Assembly (NCBI GenBank): GCA_947488625.1
Contig: CANKZR010000003.1
Coordinates: 1-64,000, forward strand
DNA length: 64,000 bases
Source: an uncultured Sphingomonadaceae bacterium
GTDB lineage: Bacteria; Pseudomonadota; Alphaproteobacteria; Sphingomonadales; Sphingomonadaceae
Direction of reading: 5' to 3'
Position numbers and translations under genes: made by a program. The notes under the pieces are model-generated. The model had not been told where the DNA came from. It searched no databases and worked only from the letters and a program-made list of their open reading frames with translations. Positions 50,216-58,732 of this stretch are shown in pieces; the first letter of the stretch is position 1, and every line of letters begins with the position of its first letter.

Positions 50216-51310
50216 TCAGCTGTCGATCTTGACGACTTTGGTTTCCGGAACGGGATGATCGGTGGCTCCGATCCATCGCAGCAGCATGGTACCCTGATCG
50301 TGTCCGGCAGTGTCGATCCAGTTTCCGTAACCCGGATTGCGCGCTGCCAGCACGATGGTGATGTTACCATCTGCGTCGTAGCTGGCCGTATGCTTGTTCA
50401 CGTGAATATCGTGATGACGGAAGTCGAGCGATTCCATCCAGACATTGTTGCACTGGAAATTCCAGAAACTGCACTCCGGTACGTGAGTCTGGATAACAAG
50501 GGCCTCGTCCGGCTTCAGCTTCCAGTATCCATGCAGGTAGAAGATGGTCGGGTCGCCGCCAGCCCGGAAGAACATCTCCTGATCGACGGTGGCCAGCTTG
50601 TTGAACTGCTCGTCCTTGAACTGATCGGCCCAGTTCAGGAATGTCTTTGCCGTTCCCTCCACGAAGGCCAGCGATTGGGTCAGGCCCTTGGATAGCCTAT
50701 CGAGCGTAAGGGGATCAGGTGTCGCCTGGGGGGGATCGATCGCTTCGATCTGAACCCTTGCCGGCATTTCCTTTTCGCGGTCGAGGAAGGTCTGCCTGAC
50801 GATCAGCATGGAGGAATCGTCGGACAGCGGCAGCCAGTTGCCTTCTGCCGGTTCACGACTGGCGATCAACTCGAACTGGCCATCAGGACCGAATTCCATG
50901 TCGCTTGCATCGACTTCGCCGGTGGACGCCATGGTCCCGTCAATTGCATAGCGGTTCGCTTTCGAGGCGAAGCTGAGCACGGGCACGCCGCCCCTGTTGC
51001 CGCTGATCCGGTAACGCCGCGAGGCATTTATCGATGCGTTGAGATATATGTTGTCGGGGTTGTCCGCGCCGATCTTGGCCGTTGCGTGCGACGCGGCATA
51101 GAACCCCGGAAAATCGGTGTCCGCATTCTCCAGGTTCATGTCGAGAGCGATGCGCAATAGCCGGGTGAGGTAGCGGTAGCCTTCGGCCTGATCGATCGGC
51201 TCGTCCGCGATTTCGGCCTGGGCCACAATGTTGCCTGCAGCTTCCAGGCCCCGGCAAAAATCGCGCCATTGCTCGGATGCTGCTGTTTTCGCGTTATCGG
51301 ACATGCTCAT
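50216..51310 (-). CDS. DUF1214 domain protein
   Basis: A 364-residue soluble protein without signal peptide, ending in a DUF1214 domain (YWKLKPDEALVIQTHVPECSFWNFQCNNVW... NPGYGNWIDTAGHDQGTMLLRWIGA). Function of this family is unknown. The ATG overlaps the stop of the preceding SDR by four bases (ATGA), so the two are coupled. Such pairs recur beside steroid or aromatic catabolism genes as far as I recall, but that cannot be checked here. Confidence 0.8.
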   Translation of the reverse strand: MSMSDNAKTAASEQWRDFCRGLEAAGNIVAQAEIADEPIDQAEGYRYLTRLLRIALDMNLENADTDFPGFYAASHATAKIGADNPDNIYLNASINASRRYRISGNRGGVPVLSFASKANRYAIDGTMASTGEVDASDMEFGPDGQFELIASREPAEGNWLPLSDDSSMLIVRQTFLDREKEMPARVQIEAIDPPQATPDPLTLDRLSKGLTQSLAFVEGTAKTFLNWADQFKDEQFNKLATVDQEMFFRAGGDPTIFYLHGYWKLKPDEALVIQTHVPECSFWNFQCNNVWMESLDFRHHDIHVNKHTASYDADGNITIVLAARNPGYGNWIDTAGHDQGTMLLRWIGATDHPVPETKVVKIDS

Positions 51311-52086
51311 GGCGCCATGTACTGCCCGCCGTTTACGTCCAGTGAGGCGCCGTTCACGACCTTGGCAAAATCGGACAGGAAGAACAGCACCGCCTTGGCG
51401 CAGTCTTCCTCAGGGGGAATGATGCCAAGCGGAATGCGATCGGTAATTTCCGAGACGACTTCATCGCGATCCCGACCCGCTTCGACCTGGCTGTCGATAA
51501 AGCCCCAGACAGGCGCGCCGCCGATCCACCCCATGCGTGTTACATTCACACGGATACCGTGGGCGCCGAAATCCTTCGCCATATGGCGTGTCAGCGCGTT
51601 CATGCCGCCCTTGCCAGCGGAATAGGCGCCTTCGCCGGGGAAGGGATTGACGGTCGACATCGTCGACACGTTGACGATCGCGGCGTTATCCGCACGTTTC
51701 ATCGATGGCAGACAGGCTTGCGCCATGCGTAGCGCGCCTGCGCAGTTTACATCGAACACCGATGCAAACTCCTCCACGTCGGCAACGTCCACCGGCTTCC
51801 ACTCGCCGTGCATGTATGCGCTGTTGACGAGGCCGGTGATCGGGCCGAACGCCTTTTCCGTTTCCTCTGCCAGGCGGCGGCACTGATCGGCGTCAGTCAC
51901 ATCGGTGGGCACGGCCACGGCATCGCCGCCGGCGGCCTTGATCTCGGCCGCGACCTTGTCGATGAATTCCTTGTTTCTCGCGCCAAGTCCTACCTTGGCA
52001 CCTTCGGATGCGGCGATCTTGGCCAGGCTCTGACCCATTCCGGGGCCGACCCCGCTGATGATGATGACCTTGTCCTTCAGCAACAT
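51307..52086 (-). CDS. Short-chain dehydrogenase/reductase
   Basis: A 259-residue SDR with SGVGPGMGQS as cofactor loop, DVTDADQ, NSAYMHG in place of NNAG, STMSTVNPFPGEGAYSAGKGG carrying the catalytic Ser and Tyr-Lys, and the end GASLDVNGGQYMAP. The changed NNAG motif (NSAY) is notable but is seen in other divergent SDRs. Coupled to the DUF1214 gene and divergent from a sulfotransferase gene. Confidence 0.88.
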   Translation of the reverse strand: MLLKDKVIIISGVGPGMGQSLAKIAASEGAKVGLGARNKEFIDKVAAEIKAAGGDAVAVPTDVTDADQCRRLAEETEKAFGPITGLVNSAYMHGEWKPVDVADVEEFASVFDVNCAGALRMAQACLPSMKRADNAAIVNVSTMSTVNPFPGEGAYSAGKGGMNALTRHMAKDFGAHGIRVNVTRMGWIGGAPVWGFIDSQVEAGRDRDEVVSEITDRIPLGIIPPEEDCAKAVLFFLSDFAKVVNGASLDVNGGQYMAP

Positions 52087-52184
52087 TCCCGCATTCCCTT
52101 TTCTTTATCTCTTGAGCCGTCACAATCGTCGATGGCCGCCCGACTCAAAACCACAAACCGGATCGACACCGCGAACTCGATTAA

Positions 52185-52191
52185 TTACGCA
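52185..52191. promoter_or_regulatory. TTACGCA word between SDR and sulfotransferase
   Basis: TTACGCA lies 99 bases upstream of the divergent SDR start and 159 bases before the sulfotransferase start, inside an AT-rich segment. It matches the core word found in other promoters of the locus, here without a symmetric partner. Confidence 0.3.
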
Positions 52192-52349
52192 TTGTTGGAT
52201 TAGGTGGTTATCTGTGTCAAGATTTGCGTCTTGATTTGGTGCATTTGTTCTGCAATCTACAAACCATGGTGCGGCCGCTTGCAGACGGGACAGATTTTCC
52301 GATCCGGCGCCAGGCACAGGCAAAGAAAATGATGGGATAGGGTTGGCGA

Positions 52350-53552
52350 ATGTCAGATAATCAGAATGCTGCCGAGGTTGCGAGCGATACCCGCGTCCCT
52401 GACCGGGACGTGCTGATACGGCAGGCCGTGGCGGATACCGGGCTGGATGACTTTGGCGATGCCTGGATGCTGGAAAATCTCGCCGCGCTCATCCCCATCC
52501 TCAACAGTGAAGCGCAATTGACCGCTACCGGTGTCGAAGGCGCAAAAACGATGATCCACACCGCGCTTGTCAATCGGTTACGCCATGTCGATCTGGTTAA
52601 GCGTCATCCCGAGATCCTCGAAGAGCAGGTCGATGTTGCAGCGGTTGTCGTCGGTCTTCCGCGCACGGGCAGCACCATGCTTCACCGCATGTTATCGAGC
52701 GCGCCGGGGATGACCGGCGTGAAATGGTGGGAGGCACAAAACTACGCGCCTTTCCCGGACGAGACCGTGGGCGACCCCGCTCTGCGCCGGGAAGCTGCCA
52801 AGGCCTATCTGGACTACTTCCTCGAGCATGCGCCCGGTCTGATGTCGATCCACCCCATGAGTATCGATCAGTCGGATGAGGAACTGATCATTCTGGGGCA
52901 GATGTTTTCCAGCACCATGATCGAGGGCATGTACCACGTACCCAGCTATGCGCGCTGGCTGGTGGAGAACAGCCGGACGCGTTGCTATCCCGATCTCAAG
53001 GAGGTGCTCCAGTCGCTGCAGTGGCAGGACAAGTCGCGCAAGAACGCCCGTTGGGTTCTGAAGACCCCCGGCCACCTGATGGCGCTGGACGGGGTGCTGG
53101 ATACATTTCCCGAAGCCAAGATCGTGATGACCCACCGCGACCCCGTTAGCACGGTGCCATCCTATTGCAGCATGATGGCGACGCTTTACGGGATGGCATC
53201 CACCATTGATAAGGTGAGTATCGCGAAATTCTGGGAGAACCGGCTGGCGGAACTTCTCGGCCTGTTCATGCGGATGCGGGAAAAAACCGGCGACGACGCC
53301 TTCGTCGACGTCCGCTACGAGGATCTCGTCTCAGACCCTATCGACGAAGGCAAGCGCGTCCTCGCCGAAACAGGTGTCGCAGTCACGCCGGAAATTGTCG
53401 CGGGGATGGAGGAATGGATCGAGGCGAACCGCCGCGAAGATCGCGCTCCGCACGAGTACTCCATGGAGGAATTCGCGCTGGAGGAAGAGCAGATCAAGGA
53501 GAAGTTTTCGGAATACCGGACGGCTTACCTCGGTAAAGATAGACAGGCATAG
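52350..53552 (+). CDS. Sulfotransferase family protein
   Basis: A 400-residue protein with a PAPS 5'-phosphosulfate loop VVGLPRTGSTMLHRMLS near residue 97, and a 3'-phosphate-binding IVMTHRDPVSTVPSYCSM near 260, as in mycobacterial Stf-like enzymes. These large sulfotransferase-like proteins are common in steroid-degrading bacteria, where their true reaction is unsettled. It faces the same direction as the flavin reductase gene 70 bases downstream. It is unlike the 264-residue sulfotransferase at 20636. Confidence 0.85.
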   Translation: MSDNQNAAEVASDTRVPDRDVLIRQAVADTGLDDFGDAWMLENLAALIPILNSEAQLTATGVEGAKTMIHTALVNRLRHVDLVKRHPEILEEQVDVAAVVVGLPRTGSTMLHRMLSSAPGMTGVKWWEAQNYAPFPDETVGDPALRREAAKAYLDYFLEHAPGLMSIHPMSIDQSDEELIILGQMFSSTMIEGMYHVPSYARWLVENSRTRCYPDLKEVLQSLQWQDKSRKNARWVLKTPGHLMALDGVLDTFPEAKIVMTHRDPVSTVPSYCSMMATLYGMASTIDKVSIAKFWENRLAELLGLFMRMREKTGDDAFVDVRYEDLVSDPIDEGKRVLAETGVAVTPEIVAGMEEWIEANRREDRAPHEYSMEEFALEEEQIKEKFSEYRTAYLGKDRQA

Positions 53553-53622
53553 ACCGATAGCCGTCGACGCATCCCGAAGGGAGGAGCCTTCCCTTCCTTA
53601 ATGGCTACGCAGGAGCAGCAAT

Positions 53623-54585
53623 ATGGATCTGACACAGTTTCGCGCCGCCTTGGGTAGCTTTCCGACAGGCGTCACCATCGTTACCACTGCGGATGCCGAT
53701 GGAGAGCCGGTTGGTGTAACGGCCAGCAGCTTCAATTCGGTATCGCTCGACCCGCCGATGGTGCTGTGGTCGCTCGCCAAGACGGCACGATCAAAGACGG
53801 ATTTCTGTTCGAGCGGACATTTCGCCATTCACGTCCTCTCCGCCACGCAGGAGGAATTGTCCAATCGCTTTGCGAAGTCGGGCCAGGACAAGTTTGCCGG
53901 TGTCGATTGGGAAAGCGGAGTGCTGGGCTCTCCGGTGCTTGGCCAATATGCGGCGCTGTTCCAGTGTCGTCTGGTACATCAGTACGAAGGCGGCGATCAC
54001 GTTATCCTGGTGGGGGAGGTTGTCGACTACGATCAACGCGACAGCGCCCCGCTCGTTTTCCATGGCGGGCGGTATGCCGAGACGCGCTCTCGTGGAGAGG
54101 GCGGCAATGCCGAGGGCGACACGGTGGATATCGAACATGGCGCTTTCAGCGATGACTTCCTGTTCTACCTCTTGTCCCGTGCACATTTCCAGGCGTCGCG
54201 TCCCGCGCGCGAGACAATGGCAGAGCTACAGCTCAGTCAGACCGAATACCTGACCCTGGCCATTCTCAGCATGGAAGCGCCGGCCAGGTCCGCCACGCTC
54301 ATCGCCAAGCTCGACCATACAGGTCTGGCCCCGGATGAAGCCACTCTCGACGCGATGGTCGAGAAGCAATTGCTGTCGTTATCCGACGATGGTTACGAAC
54401 TCGCTCCGAAGGGGCGCGACTTCCACATCCACATCCTGTCGGTCGTGAAAGCGTTCGAGAATGATCTGCTGGCGCGAATAACGCCCGGCGAGGCGCACGA
54501 GGCGAAACGCTTGCTCAAGAAGATCATCGAATTCACCGGGGCCGACATTCCGATCAGCTGGCGCGATGAGTCTCCGGATCGCTGA
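53623..54585 (+). CDS. Flavin reductase with C-terminal MarR-like domain
   Basis: A 320-residue fusion. Residues 1-155 form the flavin reductase fold (FRAALGSFPTGVTIVTT, GVTASSFNSVSLDPPMVLWSL, FAIHVLS), which supplies reduced FMN or FAD to a separate monooxygenase. Residues 180-315 look like a MarR winged helix (LSQTEYLTLAILSMEAPARSATLIAKLDHTG). The same layout is known in the reductase of p-hydroxyphenylacetate hydroxylase of Acinetobacter, where the tail senses substrate. No oxygenase partner is in the window. The HsaB reductase of steroid ring opening is a possible functional relative. Confidence 0.85.
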   Translation: MDLTQFRAALGSFPTGVTIVTTADADGEPVGVTASSFNSVSLDPPMVLWSLAKTARSKTDFCSSGHFAIHVLSATQEELSNRFAKSGQDKFAGVDWESGVLGSPVLGQYAALFQCRLVHQYEGGDHVILVGEVVDYDQRDSAPLVFHGGRYAETRSRGEGGNAEGDTVDIEHGAFSDDFLFYLLSRAHFQASRPARETMAELQLSQTEYLTLAILSMEAPARSATLIAKLDHTGLAPDEATLDAMVEKQLLSLSDDGYELAPKGRDFHIHILSVVKAFENDLLARITPGEAHEAKRLLKKIIEFTGADIPISWRDESPDR

Positions 54586-54587
54586 TC

Positions 54588-55049
54588 TCAGGTAATCTTG
54601 GCAATCTTGGCGTTGTACTTGATTGTCTTCACCGCGATCGATGTCTCGACGTGATGTATGCCCGGCATTGCCAGGATCTGGTCGGAAGCGGTATCAACAA
54701 GGTCGCCGAGTTCCTTGAACAGGCACAGGGCGGTGATGTTGAATTCGCCCATGGTGATCAGCACACCATTGATCAGCGGAAGGGCAGCGATCTGCTCCGC
54801 CACTTCACGAACCTTGTCGACATCGGCCTGCGCACTGATGAAAGCCAGGCGCGTGCTTTCGGCCATGTCGAAGCTCGTGATCGCGGTGAATGTGATGAGA
54901 CCTTCGTCCTGCAGGCGGCGGATCCTGCCTCGCACCGTGCCTTCTGTCACGCCAAGTTCGGCCGCGATCTTGCGATTGGAGACGCGCGCATCGAGAGCGA
55001 GCAAATCCACAAGGCGGCGGTCCAGATCGTCTAGTCGGGATTCTGCCAT
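54588..55049 (-). CDS. Lrp/AsnC-family transcriptional regulator
   Basis: A 153-residue regulator: N-terminal helix-turn-helix (LDDLDRRLVDLLALDARVSNRKIAAELGVTEGTVRGRIRRL) and a C-terminal ligand-binding domain (ISAQADVDKVREVAEQIAALPLINGVLITMGEFNIT). It lies three bases after a second AsnC-type gene and convergent with the flavin reductase gene. A candidate to control the nearby catabolic genes. Confidence 0.92.
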   Translation of the reverse strand: MAESRLDDLDRRLVDLLALDARVSNRKIAAELGVTEGTVRGRIRRLQDEGLITFTAITSFDMAESTRLAFISAQADVDKVREVAEQIAALPLINGVLITMGEFNITALCLFKELGDLVDTASDQILAMPGIHHVETSIAVKTIKYNAKIAKIT

Positions 55050-55052
55050 CTG

Positions 55053-55523
55053 CTAGGTCCTTGTCTCGATGGGCGCGACGTCGAACTGATACTTCGTGAT
55101 ATCCACGACGATCGCCGGCGTCATCGTTCGTATTCCTCGAATGGTCCCGATCTTTTCGAGAAAGAAGGCCGGCAATTCGTCGAAGTTGCTCAATGCTACG
55201 AGAACGTCGATATCATAACGGCCCGCAACGAGATGCGCGGCATGCACTTCAGGCAGCTGCGCCAGCTCGTCCGCCACTGCCGATGCCTTGCGTCCTTCTA
55301 TCTCGATCGCAATTCGCATGAGGAAGTCGAAACCGTGCGCGGAAAAGTCCGAGACGGCCACGACGCGCATCTGGTCCGAATCCTCCAGGCGCTTGATACG
55401 CGAGGATACGGTAGTGGCAGTCAGGCCGAGACTGTCGGCGATCTGCTGGTTGGTCGCCCGTCCGTCGCGGCGCAGTTCTTCCACGATCGCGCGATCCGTT
55501 GAGTCGATGGTCGTCTGGTTCAT
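55053..55523 (-). CDS. Lrp/AsnC-family transcriptional regulator
   Basis: A 156-residue paralogue of the next gene, with DRAIVEELRRDGRATNQQIADSLGLTATTVSSRIKRLEDS as helix-turn-helix and an effector domain (HAAHLVAGRYDIDVLVALSNFDELPAFFLEKI). The two are tandem and separated by three bases, so they may form hetero-oligomers or respond to related effectors. Divergence is considerable, so it is not a recent duplicate. Confidence 0.92.
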   Translation of the reverse strand: MNQTTIDSTDRAIVEELRRDGRATNQQIADSLGLTATTVSSRIKRLEDSDQMRVVAVSDFSAHGFDFLMRIAIEIEGRKASAVADELAQLPEVHAAHLVAGRYDIDVLVALSNFDELPAFFLEKIGTIRGIRTMTPAIVVDITKYQFDVAPIETRT

Positions 55524-55634
55524 TAAACGAAAGTCCCCGATAGCTTTACCGTGCGCTGCAAAAGTCGAAAGATGCGTGTTACGGCAACGGGCAGCGTAGG
55601 GCTTGGCTCTATGCGGAACAGGTTTTCCCTGCCT

Positions 55635-56576
55635 CTATTGCGATTGCAACCCATCCCTTAGGCTAGCACCCACTTTTTCTATCCAGGGCACCGCGTCCGG
55701 TACCGCTGCGAACAGACTGAAGAAACCATGGACCATGCCAGGCGCCATGTGATGTTCGACGGGAACACCCGTTTCAGCAAAACGCCGGGCGAGCACCTCG
55801 CCCTCGTCGCGAAGGGGATCGTATTGCGCGGTCACGATGGTGGCGGGTGGCAGGTTCGACAGGTCTTCGTGCCGCGCAATCGCCGCCAGGGTCGCCGCGG
55901 CAGGAGCCGTCGAGCCGACATAGGCCTGCCAGAACCACTTCATCATCTCGGTGGACAGGAAACCGCCGCTGGCACCGTTTTCCCGGTAAGACCCCCGAGT
56001 AAAATCATCGTCCGCGACGGGGTAGATCAGCAATTGGTGGCGAATATCCGGGCCATCGCGATCGCGGGCGAGAATGGCGACGGCGGCAGCAAGATTGGCA
56101 CCGGCACTATCCCCCGACACGGCCAGCCGGTCAGCATCAACGCCCAGTTCCTCGCCATTCTTGCTGGCCCACACCATCGCATCGTAGCAGTCGTCCAGCG
56201 GTGCCGGGTACGGATTTTCGGGCGCCAGTCGATAGGCAACGGATAAGATTGCCGAGCCACTGGCATTGGCGATGGCGCGGCAGGTTGCATCGTGCGTATC
56301 CAGTGTACCGATCACCCAGCCCCCGCCATGGTAGAACATCGTCAACGGTGGCGGGCCCGGCTGGGTTCGTGCAGGAATGTAGAGCCTGGCATCCAGTTCG
56401 CGCCCATCCAGCGGAATGCGAAGGTCCTGGCAGGATTCCACTTCCGGGGGTGGGCCGAACGCCAAAGGCTGATCGCTGATTTCCCGCAATTGCGCAGGCG
56501 TGATCGTAGCAAAATCGGGCTGCGGCATATCGGCCATCTGTTCGTAGAGGGCCGCAATCTGGGCGTTCAATGGCAT
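55635..56576 (-). CDS. Alpha/beta hydrolase of the hormone-sensitive-lipase type
   Basis: A 313-residue esterase with the HSL motif FYHGGGWVIG, nucleophile GDSAGANLAAAV, an Asp in the AQYDPLRDEG region and a His in VEHHMAPGMVHGFF. It would hydrolyse a short-chain or bulky ester or lactone. The start precedes an AT-rich promoter spacer shared with a divergent SDR and containing a TTTGCGCAAA palindrome. Confidence 0.9.
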   Translation of the reverse strand: MPLNAQIAALYEQMADMPQPDFATITPAQLREISDQPLAFGPPPEVESCQDLRIPLDGRELDARLYIPARTQPGPPPLTMFYHGGGWVIGTLDTHDATCRAIANASGSAILSVAYRLAPENPYPAPLDDCYDAMVWASKNGEELGVDADRLAVSGDSAGANLAAAVAILARDRDGPDIRHQLLIYPVADDDFTRGSYRENGASGGFLSTEMMKWFWQAYVGSTAPAAATLAAIARHEDLSNLPPATIVTAQYDPLRDEGEVLARRFAETGVPVEHHMAPGMVHGFFSLFAAVPDAVPWIEKVGASLRDGLQSQ

Positions 56577-56624
56577 TGTCTAAACCTTCATTTGCGTTGT
56601 CGGAGGCGAGTTGCGGTTCGCGAG

Positions 56625-56661
56625 TTTGCGCAAAGTCGCTTGTGAACTGCTACTTTGCGTA
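56625..56661. promoter_or_regulatory. TTTGCGCAAA palindrome and TTTGCGTA word
   Basis: TTTGCGCAAA (56625-56634) is a perfect 10-base palindrome, followed by TTTGCGTA (56654-56661). Both fall between the divergent esterase (start 56576) and SDR (start 56718) genes. Confidence 0.45.
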
Positions 56662-56717
56662 TTGTTTTTGCAAATGCCACCCGTTAGTGCGAAAAAAATC
56701 TTAGTGGAGTGGTTTTA

Positions 56718-57503
56718 ATGCAAAGACTGGAAAACAAGGTAGCGCTGGTAACGGGCGGTGCTCGCGGCATCGGCGAAGGTATCGTTCGCCGTTTCGTGGA
56801 GGAGCGTGCGCGTGTCCTGATTACCGACATCCTTGACGACGAAGGCGAGGCCCTTGCCCGCGAACTGGGCGATTCCGTGCGGTTTCTTCACCATGACGTT
56901 ACCAGTCGCGAAGAATGGGCCAGGGCGATCGAGACAGCCGAACGCGAATTTGGCCAGCTCGACATTCTGGTGAACAACGCCGGGGTCCTGTTCTTCAGCG
57001 GATTCGAGGATTTTTCCGATCAGCAAATCGAAACGCTGATGGATGTGAACGTCAAGGGCGTCATCTATGGTTGCCAGGCCGCAATCCCGGCGCTCGAACG
57101 CGCTGGCGGCGGTGCTATCGTCAACATGAGTTCGGCAGATGGCATTGCCGGGGCGAACGCGGTGTCCGTCTACTGTGCAACGAAATTTGCCGTGCGTGGT
57201 CTGACCAAGGCATTGGCACTGGAGATGGGGCCGCGTAAAATTCGCGTCAACTCGATCCATCCTGGTGGCATCTATACGCCGCTGGCCAATCCGATGAAGG
57301 TGCCCAAAGAAGAGTATGACAAGAGTTTCTGGAACTATCCTGCGCAGCACGCCGGAGAGGCGAAGGACATCGCTGCGGCCGCCGCCTTTCTTGCATCGGA
57401 TGACGCGCGCTATTGCATGGGGGCGGAACTGTCGGTCGATGGCGGCATGAATGCAGGCCACTACTACGCCGGGCTTCCGGGCGCTCCTGTAGTCCAGCAG
57501 TAA
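56718..57503 (+). CDS. Short-chain dehydrogenase/reductase
   Basis: A 261-residue classical SDR: TGGARGIGEG, HDVTSREE, NNAGVLFFSGFEDFS, NMSSADGIAG, YCATK, and the C-terminal CMGAELSVDGGMNAGHYY. It resembles 3-alpha/20-beta-hydroxysteroid dehydrogenases in the loop arrangement, though this is a broad group. Start at ATG 56718; a GTG three codons earlier lacks support. It is convergent with the Rieske gene across a strong GC hairpin. Confidence 0.9.
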   Translation: MQRLENKVALVTGGARGIGEGIVRRFVEERARVLITDILDDEGEALARELGDSVRFLHHDVTSREEWARAIETAEREFGQLDILVNNAGVLFFSGFEDFSDQQIETLMDVNVKGVIYGCQAAIPALERAGGGAIVNMSSADGIAGANAVSVYCATKFAVRGLTKALALEMGPRKIRVNSIHPGGIYTPLANPMKVPKEEYDKSFWNYPAQHAGEAKDIAAAAAFLASDDARYCMGAELSVDGGMNAGHYYAGLPGAPVVQQ

Positions 57504-57512
57504 ATGAAAGGT

Positions 57513-57534
57513 GCCCCCCGGGACGCCGGGGGGC
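57513..57534. terminator. GC-rich hairpin between convergent SDR and Rieske genes
   Basis: Perfect nine-base arms GCCCCCCGG and CCGGGGGGC enclose a GACG loop, ten bases after the SDR stop and before the Rieske stop. T runs are weak on both sides, so it may act as a bidirectional terminator or transcript end stabiliser. Confidence 0.65.
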
Positions 57535-57549
57535 CTTACTTCGAAACCG

Positions 57550-58650
57550 TCAGATTTCGACCTTTTCGTCGACATAGAACTGGCTGTACCATTTGCGGAA
57601 TTTCCCGATCGGGCCGTCACCGTCGCAAACCAGCGCATCGGGCAGATATTTCTGCCGATCCCAAACGACCTTGTCCTGGTCGAATTGCTTGCAGATATCC
57701 TTGATGATTGCCTTGGCGGCCCCGCCTTGCGGTCCGTCTTTCTGTGCCTTGGGCTGCGTGAAACAGAAGCGTGCGACGGCGTGATCCTTTTCGACCGGTG
57801 TTATGCATGAGATCAGCACGGTCTCGCAGATACCGGTGAAGCGGGTGTAACTCTGCCCGGGGCCGACGCTTCGATATGAAATTTCGCCCTTCACCACGCC
57901 GCGCGGCGTCCCCAGGTTGACGAACAGCCGCGCGCCGCGTTCGGGACCGCCGTCTCCCCAGTCGAACTCGTAATCCGGGACATCCCCGGCTCCGTGAATG
58001 TATTTGAAATGCGCCGTATCGACACCGTTTTCGGCCATGTTCTGGAGTGACCCCCAGACATTCCATTCAAAGATCTGGTAGTCGGTCCAGTCTTCATCCG
58101 TCGCTTCGGGCACGTGAGCCAGATCCCATTGCGGCTCTTTGCCTTCCGGATGATACCAGAACCATATCCAACGGTTGGCTTCAGCCACGGGCCATTGCCG
58201 TTCGCACGGACGTTTCACCTGGGGAGGAATGCGCTTGGCATAGTCAATCTCCTCCACCACGCCTTCACCATTGTACTTCCAGGAATGGAAAGGGCATTCG
58301 AGAAGGTTGCCGGTCACCTTGCCGCCGAAGCCCATGTGCGCGCCCAGATGGCGGCAATAGGCATCCAGCATTCTTACATCGCCATCCTCACCGCGCCAGA
58401 CGACGAGATCGGTCGAGAAATACCGCAGTGGCTTTACCTCGCCCCGGCCCAGTTCGTCCGAAAGCAACGCAGGATACCAGCCGCAGGGGAAGGGCAGGTC
58501 GAGGTTGCGGTCCTCCACACTCGCCCGGTTCTTCGGCTCGCTAAGCCGCCATTCTTCAAGCTCTTCCCGGCTCATGTTTTCGAGCATGCGCCAGACGAGA
58601 GCCGGCGGGGTGCGGGCATCTTCGTGGGCGGAGTTCGTTTCGGTATGCAT
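57550..58650 (-). CDS. Rieske non-haem iron oxygenase (KshA/Daf36-like)
   Basis: A 366-residue oxygenase component. The Rieske cluster ligands are in CRHLGAH (Cys99, His101) and CPFHSW (Cys119, His122), and the mononuclear iron site is in ENGVDTAHFKYIHG (Asp211, His214, His219). Spacing and the surrounding GNLLECPFHSWKYNGEG resemble KshA and the steroid desaturase Daf36/Neverland group. It would hydroxylate or desaturate a ring carbon, using a separate ferredoxin reductase not found in the window. ATG 58650 follows GGAG; the GTG one codon before is less likely. Confidence 0.9.
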   Translation of the reverse strand: MHTETNSAHEDARTPPALVWRMLENMSREELEEWRLSEPKNRASVEDRNLDLPFPCGWYPALLSDELGRGEVKPLRYFSTDLVVWRGEDGDVRMLDAYCRHLGAHMGFGGKVTGNLLECPFHSWKYNGEGVVEEIDYAKRIPPQVKRPCERQWPVAEANRWIWFWYHPEGKEPQWDLAHVPEATDEDWTDYQIFEWNVWGSLQNMAENGVDTAHFKYIHGAGDVPDYEFDWGDGGPERGARLFVNLGTPRGVVKGEISYRSVGPGQSYTRFTGICETVLISCITPVEKDHAVARFCFTQPKAQKDGPQGGAAKAIIKDICKQFDQDKVVWDRQKYLPDALVCDGDGPIGKFRKWYSQFYVDEKVEI

Positions 58651-58732
58651 CACTTGCTCTCCATTCCGAGGGCCCTGCTTGCCATAGCGTGCAGAACGCT
58701 GGGCGAGATCTCATTTTCGAATGGCTTGCCCA

